Source: an archaeon
Lineage (GTDB): Archaea; Thermoproteota; Nitrososphaeria; Nitrososphaerales; Gagatemarchaeaceae
Direction of reading: 5' to 3'
NCBI GenBank assembly: GCA_902812495.1
Contig: CADDZR010000014.1
Location: 1-35,789, forward strand
Length of the DNA stretch: 35,789 nucleotides
In this document: one piece after another, positions 17,224 through 24,543 of the stretch
Layout: each line of letters starts with the position of its first letter
Position numbering within the stretch: position 1 is the first letter of the stretch
Translations under genes and position numbers: made by a program
The notes under the pieces: model-generated
What the model was told of the DNA's origin: nothing
Seen by the model: the letters and a program-made list of their open reading frames with translations, nothing else
Database searches by the model: none

Positions 17224-18081
17224 TTGCAGATTAAATTGTTGTCAAAAGAAAGTTATGTTCTTGATGAGAAAGACATAGTTCTGGAGTACCCTGTGATTGC
17301 TGTGAAGGATATTGAGGGTATGCTTTCCTTCTACAGGGAATTATTAGGCTTGGAAGTTATGACGCAGCATGAGAATGTTTACTTCCTTTCATGCTCCGGA
17401 AACTCGAGGCCGATCATTGCCTTGGAAGAAGTAGTGGAGGGCAGTTACCCAAGTAGCAACGAGGCAGGCCTTTATCATTATGCTATCCTCCTCCCGGACA
17501 GAAAAAGCCTTGCCTCTACTTTTCTCTTCCTTCAGGAAAGAGGAATCATATTCGATGGCTTTGCAGATCATTTGGTGAGTGAGGCTCTTTACCTTCATGA
17601 CCCAGAACGGAACGGCATAGAGATATATGCAGACAGGCCTAGGGAAGTTTGGCGCTGGAGCAGGGAAGGAACCATTGCTATGAGCACCTTGCCTCTCAAC
17701 ATAGCCTCGTTAACAATGGAAGCGCCAAACAAACCCCGTCCCCTCAGCCCGGAAGCAAGGATAGGCCATATTCATCTCCGCGTAACTAATCTGGAAAGAT
17801 CTATTTCTTTCTACTCGGGCGTACTTGGGCTTACACTTAAGGCTAGAATGTATGGTGCAGCCTTCCTTTCCCTTGGAAGCTACCATCACCATTTTGGGCT
17901 GAATACGTGGGAAACACTTGGTGGTGTAGCTAAGCAAAGAAACACAACAGGTCTGAAAAGAGTTGTAATTTCTGCCTCAAAGAGGTACATGGATAAACTA
18001 TTTAGCTCGATGCATAATGATACAATCCAGGTGGAGGACCCCGATAAAATAATAGTTAACATTAATCTTAAAGAATTTTAG
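17224..18081 (+). CDS. two-domain VOC protein, CatE-like (catechol-2,3-dioxygenase family)
   Basis: A 285-residue protein made of two vicinal-oxygen-chelate modules. The first contains Y-P-V-I-A-V-K-D, H-Y-A-I-L-L-P-D and D-P-E-R-N-G-I-E-I-Y-A-D-R-P, a signature of the CatE/YfiE group. The second contains I-G-H-I-H-L-R-V and S-Y-H-H-H-F-G-L-N-T-W, supplying candidate His ligands. The last expected Glu ligand is not obvious (the end reads V-E-D-P-D-K-I-I-V-N-I), so activity is uncertain. Length matches CatE (about 285). The start is ambiguous: TTG 17224, 17236 and 17239 are in frame, and an AT box at about 17203-17216 favours the latter two. Confidence 0.8.
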   Translation: MQIKLLSKESYVLDEKDIVLEYPVIAVKDIEGMLSFYRELLGLEVMTQHENVYFLSCSGNSRPIIALEEVVEGSYPSSNEAGLYHYAILLPDRKSLASTFLFLQERGIIFDGFADHLVSEALYLHDPERNGIEIYADRPREVWRWSREGTIAMSTLPLNIASLTMEAPNKPRPLSPEARIGHIHLRVTNLERSISFYSGVLGLTLKARMYGAAFLSLGSYHHHFGLNTWETLGGVAKQRNTTGLKRVVISASKRYMDKLFSSMHNDTIQVEDPDKIIVNINLKEF

Positions 18082-18106
18082 CCACGTACCTGAGGGCAAA
18101 GACGAT

Positions 18107-18715
18107 TTGGCAACCTCTGTTATACAGCTGAAGGTTGGCAACATGGAGAACTTCGTTTACATTGTTTTTGACAGGAGGACAAAGCAAGCAGCTCTTATAG
18201 ATTCAGGCTGGGAGACAAAGCCAATAAAGAAAGAGCTGGAGGAGAAAGGTCTCAAGCTTCTGTACGCCATTGCAACACATGAGCACTTTGACCACATCTC
18301 TAGCCTTGAGGACATAGCAAGAGAGATGAATGCAATGACGGTTGCACACAGACTCTCAGGCATAGGGGCTGACCTGATTGTTGAGGATAACGATAAAATT
18401 GACCTTGGTGATTCAGTACTTCAAATAATACATACACCCGGACACACGCCAGGCAGCATATGTATATACGACGGTTCAAACCTGTTTACTGGAGACACGC
18501 TTTTTATCGGCACATGCGGGAGAACAGACCTTCCAGGTGGGTCGGACGAGCAGCTATTCAATAGTCTGAGGAGACTTATGGAGCTACCTGACGATACAGT
18601 AATTTATCCGGGCCATGATTACGGACCCGTCCCTTATAGGAAGATGGGAGAGGAAAAGAGGCTGAATCCTGTTCTTCTTGCAAGATCCCTTTCAGATTTC
18701 AGAATGATACCGTGA
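18107..18715 (+). CDS. MBL-fold hydrolase, glyoxalase II-like
   Basis: A 202-residue binuclear zinc hydrolase. T-H-E-H-F-D-H-I near residue 61 is the H-x-H-x-D-H motif; H-T-P-G-H-T-P-G-S near 110 gives the next His; G-D-T-L-F-I-G-T-C-G-R-T-D is the glyoxalase-II-type segment with the bridging Asp, and Y-P-G-H-D-Y-G supplies the last His. All expected ligands are present. The family includes hydroxyacylglutathione hydrolases and persulfide dioxygenases; archaea lack glutathione in most lineages, so the thiol partner is unknown. It starts at TTG 18107 and is followed 26 nt later by the ABC transporter genes on the same strand. Confidence 0.87.
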   Translation: MATSVIQLKVGNMENFVYIVFDRRTKQAALIDSGWETKPIKKELEEKGLKLLYAIATHEHFDHISSLEDIAREMNAMTVAHRLSGIGADLIVEDNDKIDLGDSVLQIIHTPGHTPGSICIYDGSNLFTGDTLFIGTCGRTDLPGGSDEQLFNSLRRLMELPDDTVIYPGHDYGPVPYRKMGEEKRLNPVLLARSLSDFRMIP

Positions 18716-18741
18716 AAAGAGGGAATAGGAGCTTGTGAACA

Positions 18742-19695
18742 ATGAGCTATGCCGTCGAAACCTTTGGCCTTACAAAGACCTATGGTAGCACTGTTGCACT
18801 TGACAATCTTAGCATCAAGATAGAAAGCAACAGGATAAGAGTATTGCTTGGTCCAAACGGGTCAGGCAAGACAACTTTTCTGCACCTCATATCAACAGTC
18901 CTTAGACCAAGCAGCGGTTCTGCTCTCGTATTTGGGCACGATATAGTAAAAGAGCCCCTTAAGGTAAGGGAAATGGTAGGTATTGCTTTTCAGGAGCCAA
19001 GGGGTTTCTGGAGGCACAAGCCCAAGCACATCCTCTCATTTCATGCAGCAGTCTACGGTATCGACGGAGAAGAAAGGCAGGTAAGGGTTGAGAATGTTAT
19101 GAAGGAGTTTGGCCTCTGGGAGTCTAGGGACAAAAAATTCATGGACCTATCAGGTGGTCAGGCAAAGAGGCTCGAGGTTGCAAAGATTTTCATACAGAAG
19201 CCAAGACTTGCCATATTTGACGAGCCAACAGCAATGGTCGACTTGGACGGAAAGAGACTAATCTGGGACAAAATAAAGGAGCTCAAGGAAGGCGGCTCAA
19301 CCGTTATAGTTGCAACGAACGAGGTCAGAGAGGCTGAATACTTAGCGGATAAAATATCGATATTCTCAAAGGGAAGGGAAATTGTTACATCGTCACTTTC
19401 AGAACTCAAGGATATGGTTAAGGGAGGGGACACAGTGGAGGTTGAACTCTCCGGCTCTGTCAATGACGATATTCTTAGCAAAATATCCTCGATGAAGGGA
19501 ACATACAATGTCAGGAAGGAGGAGGAAACGAGGATAGTCGCGAACGTTACAAGGTCTGAAGACTGGGTTCCACTTTTCTTCCAGACTTTTGAAAACAAGA
19601 AAATAAGGATATTATCGATAAAAGTGAGGGAACCATCACTCGACGATGTCTTTATGCATTTTATAGGCGAGAAAGATGAAGAAAACACTGTTTGA
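18742..19695 (+). CDS. ABC transporter ATP-binding protein
   Basis: The 317-residue ATPase of an ABC-2-type exporter. Walker A G-P-N-G-S-G-K-T-T lies near residue 38, the Q-loop in A-F-Q-E-P-R, the signature L-S-G-G-Q-A-K-R near 139, Walker B L-A-I-F-D-E-P-T near 160 and a switch at V-A-T-N-E (Asn where the usual His would be expected). The last 90 residues form the C-terminal extension typical of drug/lipid exporter ATPases of this class. The two permeases follow with overlaps (20 nt, then 4 nt), so the three genes form one operon. The cargo is unknown. Confidence 0.92.
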   Translation: MSYAVETFGLTKTYGSTVALDNLSIKIESNRIRVLLGPNGSGKTTFLHLISTVLRPSSGSALVFGHDIVKEPLKVREMVGIAFQEPRGFWRHKPKHILSFHAAVYGIDGEERQVRVENVMKEFGLWESRDKKFMDLSGGQAKRLEVAKIFIQKPRLAIFDEPTAMVDLDGKRLIWDKIKELKEGGSTVIVATNEVREAEYLADKISIFSKGREIVTSSLSELKDMVKGGDTVEVELSGSVNDDILSKISSMKGTYNVRKEEETRIVANVTRSEDWVPLFFQTFENKKIRILSIKVREPSLDDVFMHFIGEKDEENTV

Positions 19696-20440
19696 ACTCC
19701 TAATTTTTGACTTGAAAGAGTCCTTCAACTCTGTTGTTTACGTAAGCTACTCATGGCTTTATTTCGGTCTCCAGTTTTTTGCGTATGGTGCAATTATAAC
19801 AAATCTGGTTGTTTCTGTTCACAACTACTTCATTTATTTCGGTGCAGGGCTTGTTGTCCTCTCTTCCTTCAACATAGCTTCATGGGCAGGGAGGAGGTTT
19901 GTTGAATTTGCACACGAGGGGAGGCTGAAGTACCTCCTCTGCCTTCCTGTAAGCAGGAGGGCACTCTTCATAGAGCAGATAGCACACGGTGTGATAGTAA
20001 ACCTTGTGAGAATGGCGCCTCCAATTGCTGTTGTCCTTGCGGTAAACAACTCCCTCACTACTTTTAACTTGCTCGGAACCCTCGCAATTCTGGCGCTTTC
20101 AGCCATAGGCATAATGGGTCTGATGCTTTCTCTTTCGGTTCTAGCGTTCAAGTCCTTCGACATATACAGCGCAATTGTAGCTGCCCTGAGTGCCCTTCTT
20201 GTCAGGTTCAGCACGATAAACTATCCCCTCTCTGCTATGTCGGGAGCGATAAAATCAATTTCAATGGCAAATCCTCTAACCTACATTTCTGACCTTTTAC
20301 GTGCTTTCCTTGGCATAGACACATCTCTTCTTGCAAACCAGTCCTATTCAATTGCGGTTATAGTTGCACTAGCCATTGGGACACTTTTTCTTGGAACTTA
20401 TTTCATGTCAATCTACGTTGAAGGTGTGAAGTCAACATGA
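19676..20440 (+). CDS. ABC-2 type transporter permease
   Basis: A 254-residue membrane protein with about six helices, a basic loop A-G-R-R-F-V-E-F-A-H-E-G-R-L-K-Y after TM2, and L-P-V-S-R-R-A-L-F, the permease coupling region that contacts the ATPase. ATG 19676 overlaps the ATPase gene by 20 nt and the next permease by 4 nt. It is homologous in layout to the following gene, so the exporter is probably a heterodimer of the two permeases with two copies of the ATPase. Confidence 0.85.
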   Translation: MKKTLFELLIFDLKESFNSVVYVSYSWLYFGLQFFAYGAIITNLVVSVHNYFIYFGAGLVVLSSFNIASWAGRRFVEFAHEGRLKYLLCLPVSRRALFIEQIAHGVIVNLVRMAPPIAVVLAVNNSLTTFNLLGTLAILALSAIGIMGLMLSLSVLAFKSFDIYSAIVAALSALLVRFSTINYPLSAMSGAIKSISMANPLTYISDLLRAFLGIDTSLLANQSYSIAVIVALAIGTLFLGTYFMSIYVEGVKST

Positions 20441-21204
20441 GCCAGGCAAGGGTCATGCTTAGGGTTATCAGGGTTGACTTAGGCTACTTCTTTAGAACAA
20501 AATGGCTACTCCTTACCCTTATCTCCCTGAATTTATCGGACATGCTTGTAGCAGGTCTCGTTTACACAAAAATTATGAGCATAGATTATCTGACATTCTT
20601 TGCACCCGGGGTTGTCGTAGCAGGCCTCTTCACGGCATCCCTAGATGTTGGAAGAAGGGTTCATCTGGGTCTTACTGAGGGTGTCATACAGTACTACATG
20701 AGCCTACCAATCTCAGTTAAGCTTCTTGCTGTTTCGCATTTAATCTCAGCTGGCCTGGCAGGAACAATCTACAGCGGCATACTTCTAGCTGTAGCTTCAC
20801 TTCTGCTTCCTTCCTTAATTTCGTTGAGCCTCATACCGATAGTTGCCTCGATGTTTGTTGTGTCAATGGGGCTTGGAGGCGTCGCAGCTGTAATAAATCT
20901 GATCTCGGGCAGTGGAGACAGATACTGGCAATTTGCAGAGGGTGTGCAATCACTTTTCCTAGGCTTTAGCACTGTGTTCTATCCAGTTTACGCAATAAAG
21001 TCGGTAATACCGTCATCCATAGTGAATTTTGTCAAACTGAACCCGCTCACGCAGCTTGCTGAAGAAATAAGGGCATCACTTCCAACAGAGCATACAATTC
21101 TACAGCCCTATGAGCTGGTTGTTTCATCATTTGTACTTTTCATGATAGGATTTCTCTGTTACAGCTACATATTCTCTGAGGTTAACAAAAGAGGGAAGCT
21201 CTGA
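20437..21204 (+). CDS. ABC-2 type transporter permease (second subunit)
   Basis: A 255-residue protein with about six membrane helices. D-V-G-R-R-V-H-L-G-L-T-E-G-V-I-Q-Y and L-P-I-S-V-K-L-L match the coupling-helix region of the preceding permease at equivalent positions (A-G-R-R in one, V-G-R-R in the other; L-P-V-S and L-P-I-S), pointing to gene duplication. It begins with an ATGA overlap to the first permease, ensuring coupled translation. It is the last gene of the transporter operon; the downstream 43 nt lead into a broken gene. Confidence 0.85.
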   Translation: MSQARVMLRVIRVDLGYFFRTKWLLLTLISLNLSDMLVAGLVYTKIMSIDYLTFFAPGVVVAGLFTASLDVGRRVHLGLTEGVIQYYMSLPISVKLLAVSHLISAGLAGTIYSGILLAVASLLLPSLISLSLIPIVASMFVVSMGLGGVAAVINLISGSGDRYWQFAEGVQSLFLGFSTVFYPVYAIKSVIPSSIVNFVKLNPLTQLAEEIRASLPTEHTILQPYELVVSSFVLFMIGFLCYSYIFSEVNKRGKL

Positions 21205-21247
21205 GCTTCTTGGAAGCTTTGCTAATATTATAACTACATCTTTACCA

Positions 21248-21548
21248 ATGCAAACCATGCCTTCAGTTATCTATGACTTCTGGTAGGGAGTAGGCGATTC
21301 AATAAATAGAGGATGGAACAAATGGATTGAAGAGGACCATACACTAAAGATTGTAAATGCTGGGCAGTATACGGAGACAATGAGGCACAGAGTTGTTGAC
21401 AGACATCAAACAAGTACGCTACCCTCTATAAAGCAAGAGACATCGACTCAAGAAATACATCGAAGGACATTCAAAGCAGCTGAGGGAAGAGTATAGTAAA
21501 ATGTTTGGTTCAGAGACAAAAATGAGAACATTACCTGTCGGAATTTAG
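21248..21548 (+). pseudogene. broken DUF4286-like gene (one stop, two frameshifts)
   Basis: Reading from ATG 21248 or 21257 gives V-I-Y-D-F-W, a TAG at 21284-21286, then G-W-N-K-W-I-E-E-D-H and R-H-R-V-V-D-R. A frameshift near 21403-21406 leads to S-N-K-Y-A-T-L-Y-K-A-R-D, and another near 21450 to K-Y-I-E-G-H-S-K-Q-L-R-E-E-Y and M-F-G-S, ending at TAG 21546. The pieces align in order with the 67-aa protein at 11901 and also carry the N-terminal half which that protein lacks. A TATA-like element remains at about 21222-21232. This is a decaying paralogue. Confidence 0.8.
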
Positions 21549-21566
21549 ATCGTTGAGGAAATCAAG

Positions 21567-22157
21567 CTACATAGCATGACTTCGTCCTTCTGTCCTTTTA
21601 ACGAGTACTGATACACAAAAGCCTGACGTTAAAAATGGAATAAGGGGAATGCCTCCGTGTCCTGTCAGGAAAACAAACATATCTGCAACAAGTAGGCCTA
21701 TAAAGCCAGGAAGGAGCGACACCACCTTACCATTAGAAGTCAGTTTATCTGTCATAGCGCATATTATTGCTATATCTATTATTCCTATTTTGAAGTTCAA
21801 AGTGCCATATATTACAAAGTTACCGAACATCAAAGCACTTCCTACTGCTTCTTTACCCCTTGCTGGGCTAGCTGAGGTGAGAAGAACCTGCACCACATCA
21901 AGCATGCTAAGTGCAATTAAAAATAGGATAAAGCCCCTGTAAGATTTGAAAAACCTTGAGATGCAAATACCAGCAGAGACGCCGATCCATAGGACTACTG
22001 CATCTGTCCATGGATAGGAAACCTGTGCAAGGCTTCCTACAGTTGCTCCTAAGACACCCAAAATAAGCAAGATTAACAATGTCTTGCTTTCCAGCCTTCT
22101 AAAGGGTATTGCAATAAAAGAGAACAACAGCGCAAATAGAGGGTCTATTCCGAACAT
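21567..22157 (-). CDS. 7-TM protein with presenilin-like Asp/Pro layout (putative GxGD-type)
   Basis: A 196-residue protein with about seven membrane segments (near residues 3-19, 25-47, 50-70, 74-95, 106-138, 145-166, 170-187). Asp87 lies within TM4 (L-S-M-L-D-V-V), Asp128 within TM5 after a Gly (K-I-G-I-I-D-I-A), and TM7 starts with P-L-I-P-F-L (171-176). One intervening TM separates the second Asp from the Pro motif, as in presenilin and archaeal A22 proteases (TM6 D, TM7 GxGD, TM9 PAL). However, the residue just before Asp128 is Ile rather than Gly, and the protein is shorter than known members. Function is unproven. ATG 22157 follows a TATA-like box on the minus strand (leaderless). Confidence 0.6.
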   Translation of the reverse strand: MFGIDPLFALLFSFIAIPFRRLESKTLLILLILGVLGATVGSLAQVSYPWTDAVVLWIGVSAGICISRFFKSYRGFILFLIALSMLDVVQVLLTSASPARGKEAVGSALMFGNFVIYGTLNFKIGIIDIAIICAMTDKLTSNGKVVSLLPGFIGLLVADMFVFLTGHGGIPLIPFLTSGFCVSVLVKRTEGRSHAM

Positions 22158-22414
22158 CGTTCAGTGTGCCTTCAATGTACTTTATTAAAATGCATCCAAG
22201 TCCAAACCTTATTACAATGAAACGATTGTAAGAAGATGAGTACAAAGATTGCGCAGAAACGCGGGCAGAGTTCGAATGTCTCTAATTTAACTTAACCTCC
22301 GTAGAGGTTTGTTTGACGCGACATCAAAAGTCTCGGGAAAATGCTAACTAGAGACCATTCCACGTGGATTTTTGCCTGTTATCTCTCAAATGGGCGGGAC
22401 GTGGCGTTTTCCTG
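22158..22414. other. 257-nt intergenic region
   Basis: Holds the minus-strand promoter of the 7-TM gene (AT box near 22185-22192). A 19-codon frame at 22236 has no supporting signal. The pair CCTCCGTAGAGG (22297-22308) can form a short hairpin. Nothing else is supported. Confidence 0.3.
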
Positions 22415-22492
22415 TGGCGGGCCCGGTGGGATTTGAACCCACGACCTACAGCTTAGGAGGCTGCCGCGCTGTCCATACTGCGCTACGGGCCC
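22415..22492 (-). tRNA. tRNA-Arg(CCU), CCA encoded
   Basis: Read on the minus strand from 22492: acceptor GGGCCCG pairs with CGGGCCC, D-arm GCGC/GCGC, anticodon stem GCAGC/GCTGT around loop C-T-C-C-T-A-A (anticodon CCT, reading AGG), T-arm GTGGG/TTCAAAT/CCCAC, discriminator G. The triplet CCA follows directly (22415-22417 on the plus strand reads TGG). The gene is intron-free and 75 nt long without CCA. Confidence 0.96.
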
Positions 22493-22562
22493 ACTACAGC
22501 ATCCCGTAATACGAGACTGTTAAAAGTGTACGATTCATATAGAAGTACTTCTTGCTCTTTTC

Positions 22563-23450
22563 ATGGTAAAATTTGGCCTCCACATAGGTTTAATCAGGTC
22601 AACCAACTTCAAAAAACTCAGCAAACTATTGAGTTATGTTGATTCCTCTTCCTTTGATTCAGTATTTGTTGCTGACTCCCTTTCTTCTGAATTCGACACA
22701 ATGAGCTCCCTAGTCTATCTTGCCCTTGCAACGGAGAGGGTGAATGTTGGAACGTGTGTCTTCATCCTCCCACTGAGACATCCTGCCCTTGTTGCAAAGG
22801 AAACAAGCTTCATCCAGAGGCTTTCAAAAAACAGGTTGATACTTGGAATAGGTGTTGGATGGAGGAAGAAGGAGTTCGATTTGCTCGGTGTAAACTACAA
22901 TAAAAGGGGCAAGATTACAGATGAATCAATTCGTTTCCTGCTTGAAGCGTGGTCAAAGGATACCTTTTCATTCAAAGGTAACTATTACAGGGCCGAGGAT
23001 ATTACACTCAATTCCTCTCTTGAAAAAAGGCCGCAGATATGGATTGGAGGGAACAGCTTGCAGGCAATGAGGAGGGCAGTGAGGTTCGGTGATTGCTGGA
23101 TACCGACAGACTTCTCTGTAGATGACTATCTTAGCAAGATGCAGGAGTTAAAGAGTATTCTTGGCAGAAGCAAAAATCTGGAAGTTGCTTCCCACCTCTT
23201 CCTTGTAATTTCAAGAAACAGGGATGATGCTATTTCACAGGCAAAAGCCTTGGCTGAGAGATTTGGAGACACACTTGAGTCTTTCCTCAGCTCAGCACTT
23301 GTTGGAAATCCATCTGACATCACAAAGAGAATATCTGAATACATCAATGCTGGAGTGAAATATCAGGTGCTTTCCCTAACTTACCTGAACCCCGAAATGA
23401 TGTCTGGCCCGCTGAAGCTGCTTGAAAGGGAGGTTCTCTCTTCCTTCTGA
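22563..23450 (+). CDS. LLM-class (luciferase-like) F420/FMN oxidoreductase
   Basis: A 295-residue TIM-barrel flavin/F420-dependent oxidoreductase. Features: F-G-L-H-I-G-L-I-R-S at the N-terminus, S-V-F-V-A-D-S near residue 35, L-A-T-E-R-V-N-V-G-T-C-V near 54, R-H-P-A-L-V-A-K near 72, L-G-I-G-V-G-W near 97 and I-W-I-G-G-N-S near 160. These match the subgroup containing F420-dependent N5,N10-methylene-tetrahydromethanopterin-reductase-like proteins; the true substrate is unknown. ATG 22563 follows an AT-rich element near 22533-22541 (leaderless spacing). It is convergent with the flavoprotein at 23452, one nucleotide apart. Confidence 0.88.
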   Translation: MVKFGLHIGLIRSTNFKKLSKLLSYVDSSSFDSVFVADSLSSEFDTMSSLVYLALATERVNVGTCVFILPLRHPALVAKETSFIQRLSKNRLILGIGVGWRKKEFDLLGVNYNKRGKITDESIRFLLEAWSKDTFSFKGNYYRAEDITLNSSLEKRPQIWIGGNSLQAMRRAVRFGDCWIPTDFSVDDYLSKMQELKSILGRSKNLEVASHLFLVISRNRDDAISQAKALAERFGDTLESFLSSALVGNPSDITKRISEYINAGVKYQVLSLTYLNPEMMSGPLKLLEREVLSSF

Positions 23451-23451
23451 C

Positions 23452-24459
23452 CTAGAGTTTTGTGACAATCCTGAAGAAGTCCGAGAGCCTTACCTCAAGA
23501 CCGTATCTTGTCTGGCTTCTCTTCATATAAAGGAATACAGAAAGGAGCGTTGGAAGCATGTTAACGATGTGAAAGTTGTTGAATAGCTTTGCCCTTATGA
23601 AATTATAGACCTTGGTGTATATGCTGAAGTGTTTCAGAACCGCATTTGTATAGGCTTCCATGTTTTCCATGTTCTCAGCAAAGATTGTTGCGCACTGCAT
23701 GCTTGGTATAATGCCTTCGCCAAGCAAAGGATAAACAGTGCCGATAGACTCGCCAACACCTACAACCCCGTCAGTGTAGAACGGCAGGCACCTGCTAGGC
23801 GGGGATACCCTCACGGGTCTTCCTATCTTTCTTATTACCTCACATCCGTAGTCCCTGATGAAATTCTCGAGCTCCCCCCTGTACTTGCCATAGTAGTCCC
23901 CCGCACCCACATGTGCTGTCTTATCGCCAAGGGGAAAGTACCACCAGTATCCTGTTAAACCGGGATAAGGCTTTATCACAAAGTCGTCGTAAGGAAGGTT
24001 ATCCGACCTTACCTGATATTCAACGGAAGGGATACAGATATCGTCCTTTATCTTTGGCAGGAGGGATCTATGAAAGCCAGTTGCATCTACTACAATATCA
24101 TAATCCATAAGCTGCTCCCTGCTCTTTATCTGTTTTCCCCAGAATACGTTGTGCCCCTCAAGCATATCCTCTGTTAGCTTGTGCTTGTCATATGTTACAA
24201 GACCAATCAACTTTATACGAAGTTCCTCCTCTCCTATCTTCACAACCATACTCCTTCCCCTGTGTAAGACATAATCATCAAACTTGAAACCTGCCTTCCT
24301 TACAAGCTCCGAAATAAAAGGTTCACTTGTACCCCATGCACATACAGTCCACCACTTATCCTTCTCCTTCATTTCGTATATGTCGACCTTATGCTCCTTA
24401 GGTAGTATGTTTGCAAGGTATGCTCCTGCAACCCCTGCTCCAACTATCGCTACCCTCAT
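23452..24459 (-). CDS. geranylgeranyl reductase family flavoprotein
   Basis: A 335-residue FAD-dependent oxidoreductase. R-V-A-I-V-G-A-G-V-A-G-A-Y at the N-terminus is the dinucleotide-binding loop; D-I-V-V-D-A-T-G near residue 160 is the second FAD motif; Y-W-W-Y-F-P-L-G-D near 210 and G-V-G-E-S-I-G-T-V-Y-P near 275 match the geranylgeranyl-reductase family, which saturates the isoprenoid chains of archaeal lipids or quinones. ATG 24459 starts exactly at the FAD loop; the open frame reaches 24579 but the 40 extra residues are not family-like and overlap the citrate synthase start. It is divergent from citrate synthase, with 84 nt between starts. Confidence 0.85.
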   Translation of the reverse strand: MRVAIVGAGVAGAYLANILPKEHKVDIYEMKEKDKWWTVCAWGTSEPFISELVRKAGFKFDDYVLHRGRSMVVKIGEEELRIKLIGLVTYDKHKLTEDMLEGHNVFWGKQIKSREQLMDYDIVVDATGFHRSLLPKIKDDICIPSVEYQVRSDNLPYDDFVIKPYPGLTGYWWYFPLGDKTAHVGAGDYYGKYRGELENFIRDYGCEVIRKIGRPVRVSPPSRCLPFYTDGVVGVGESIGTVYPLLGEGIIPSMQCATIFAENMENMEAYTNAVLKHFSIYTKVYNFIRAKLFNNFHIVNMLPTLLSVFLYMKRSQTRYGLEVRLSDFFRIVTKL

Positions 24460-24513
24460 TACTCCAACCTGCTTAGTTGTATGAATTATCTCTATCGGTT
24501 TATTATGAAAACC

Positions 24514-24521
24514 TAATATAC
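24514..24521 (+). promoter_or_regulatory. TATA-like box of citrate synthase
   Basis: TAATATAC lies 22-30 nt before ATG 24544, fitting leaderless transcription. It decides the start: the earlier in-frame GTG 24532 would lie upstream of the expected transcript start. Confidence 0.45.
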
Positions 24522-24543
24522 TTGGTTTACCGTGTATACCGCG

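Noticed and set aside
21284-21286. TAG read as pyrrolysine or a recoded stop in the 21248 gene and at 10667
   Set aside because: The 21248 gene also has two frameshifts, so it is plainly decayed; no pyl gene or recoding signal is seen in the window.
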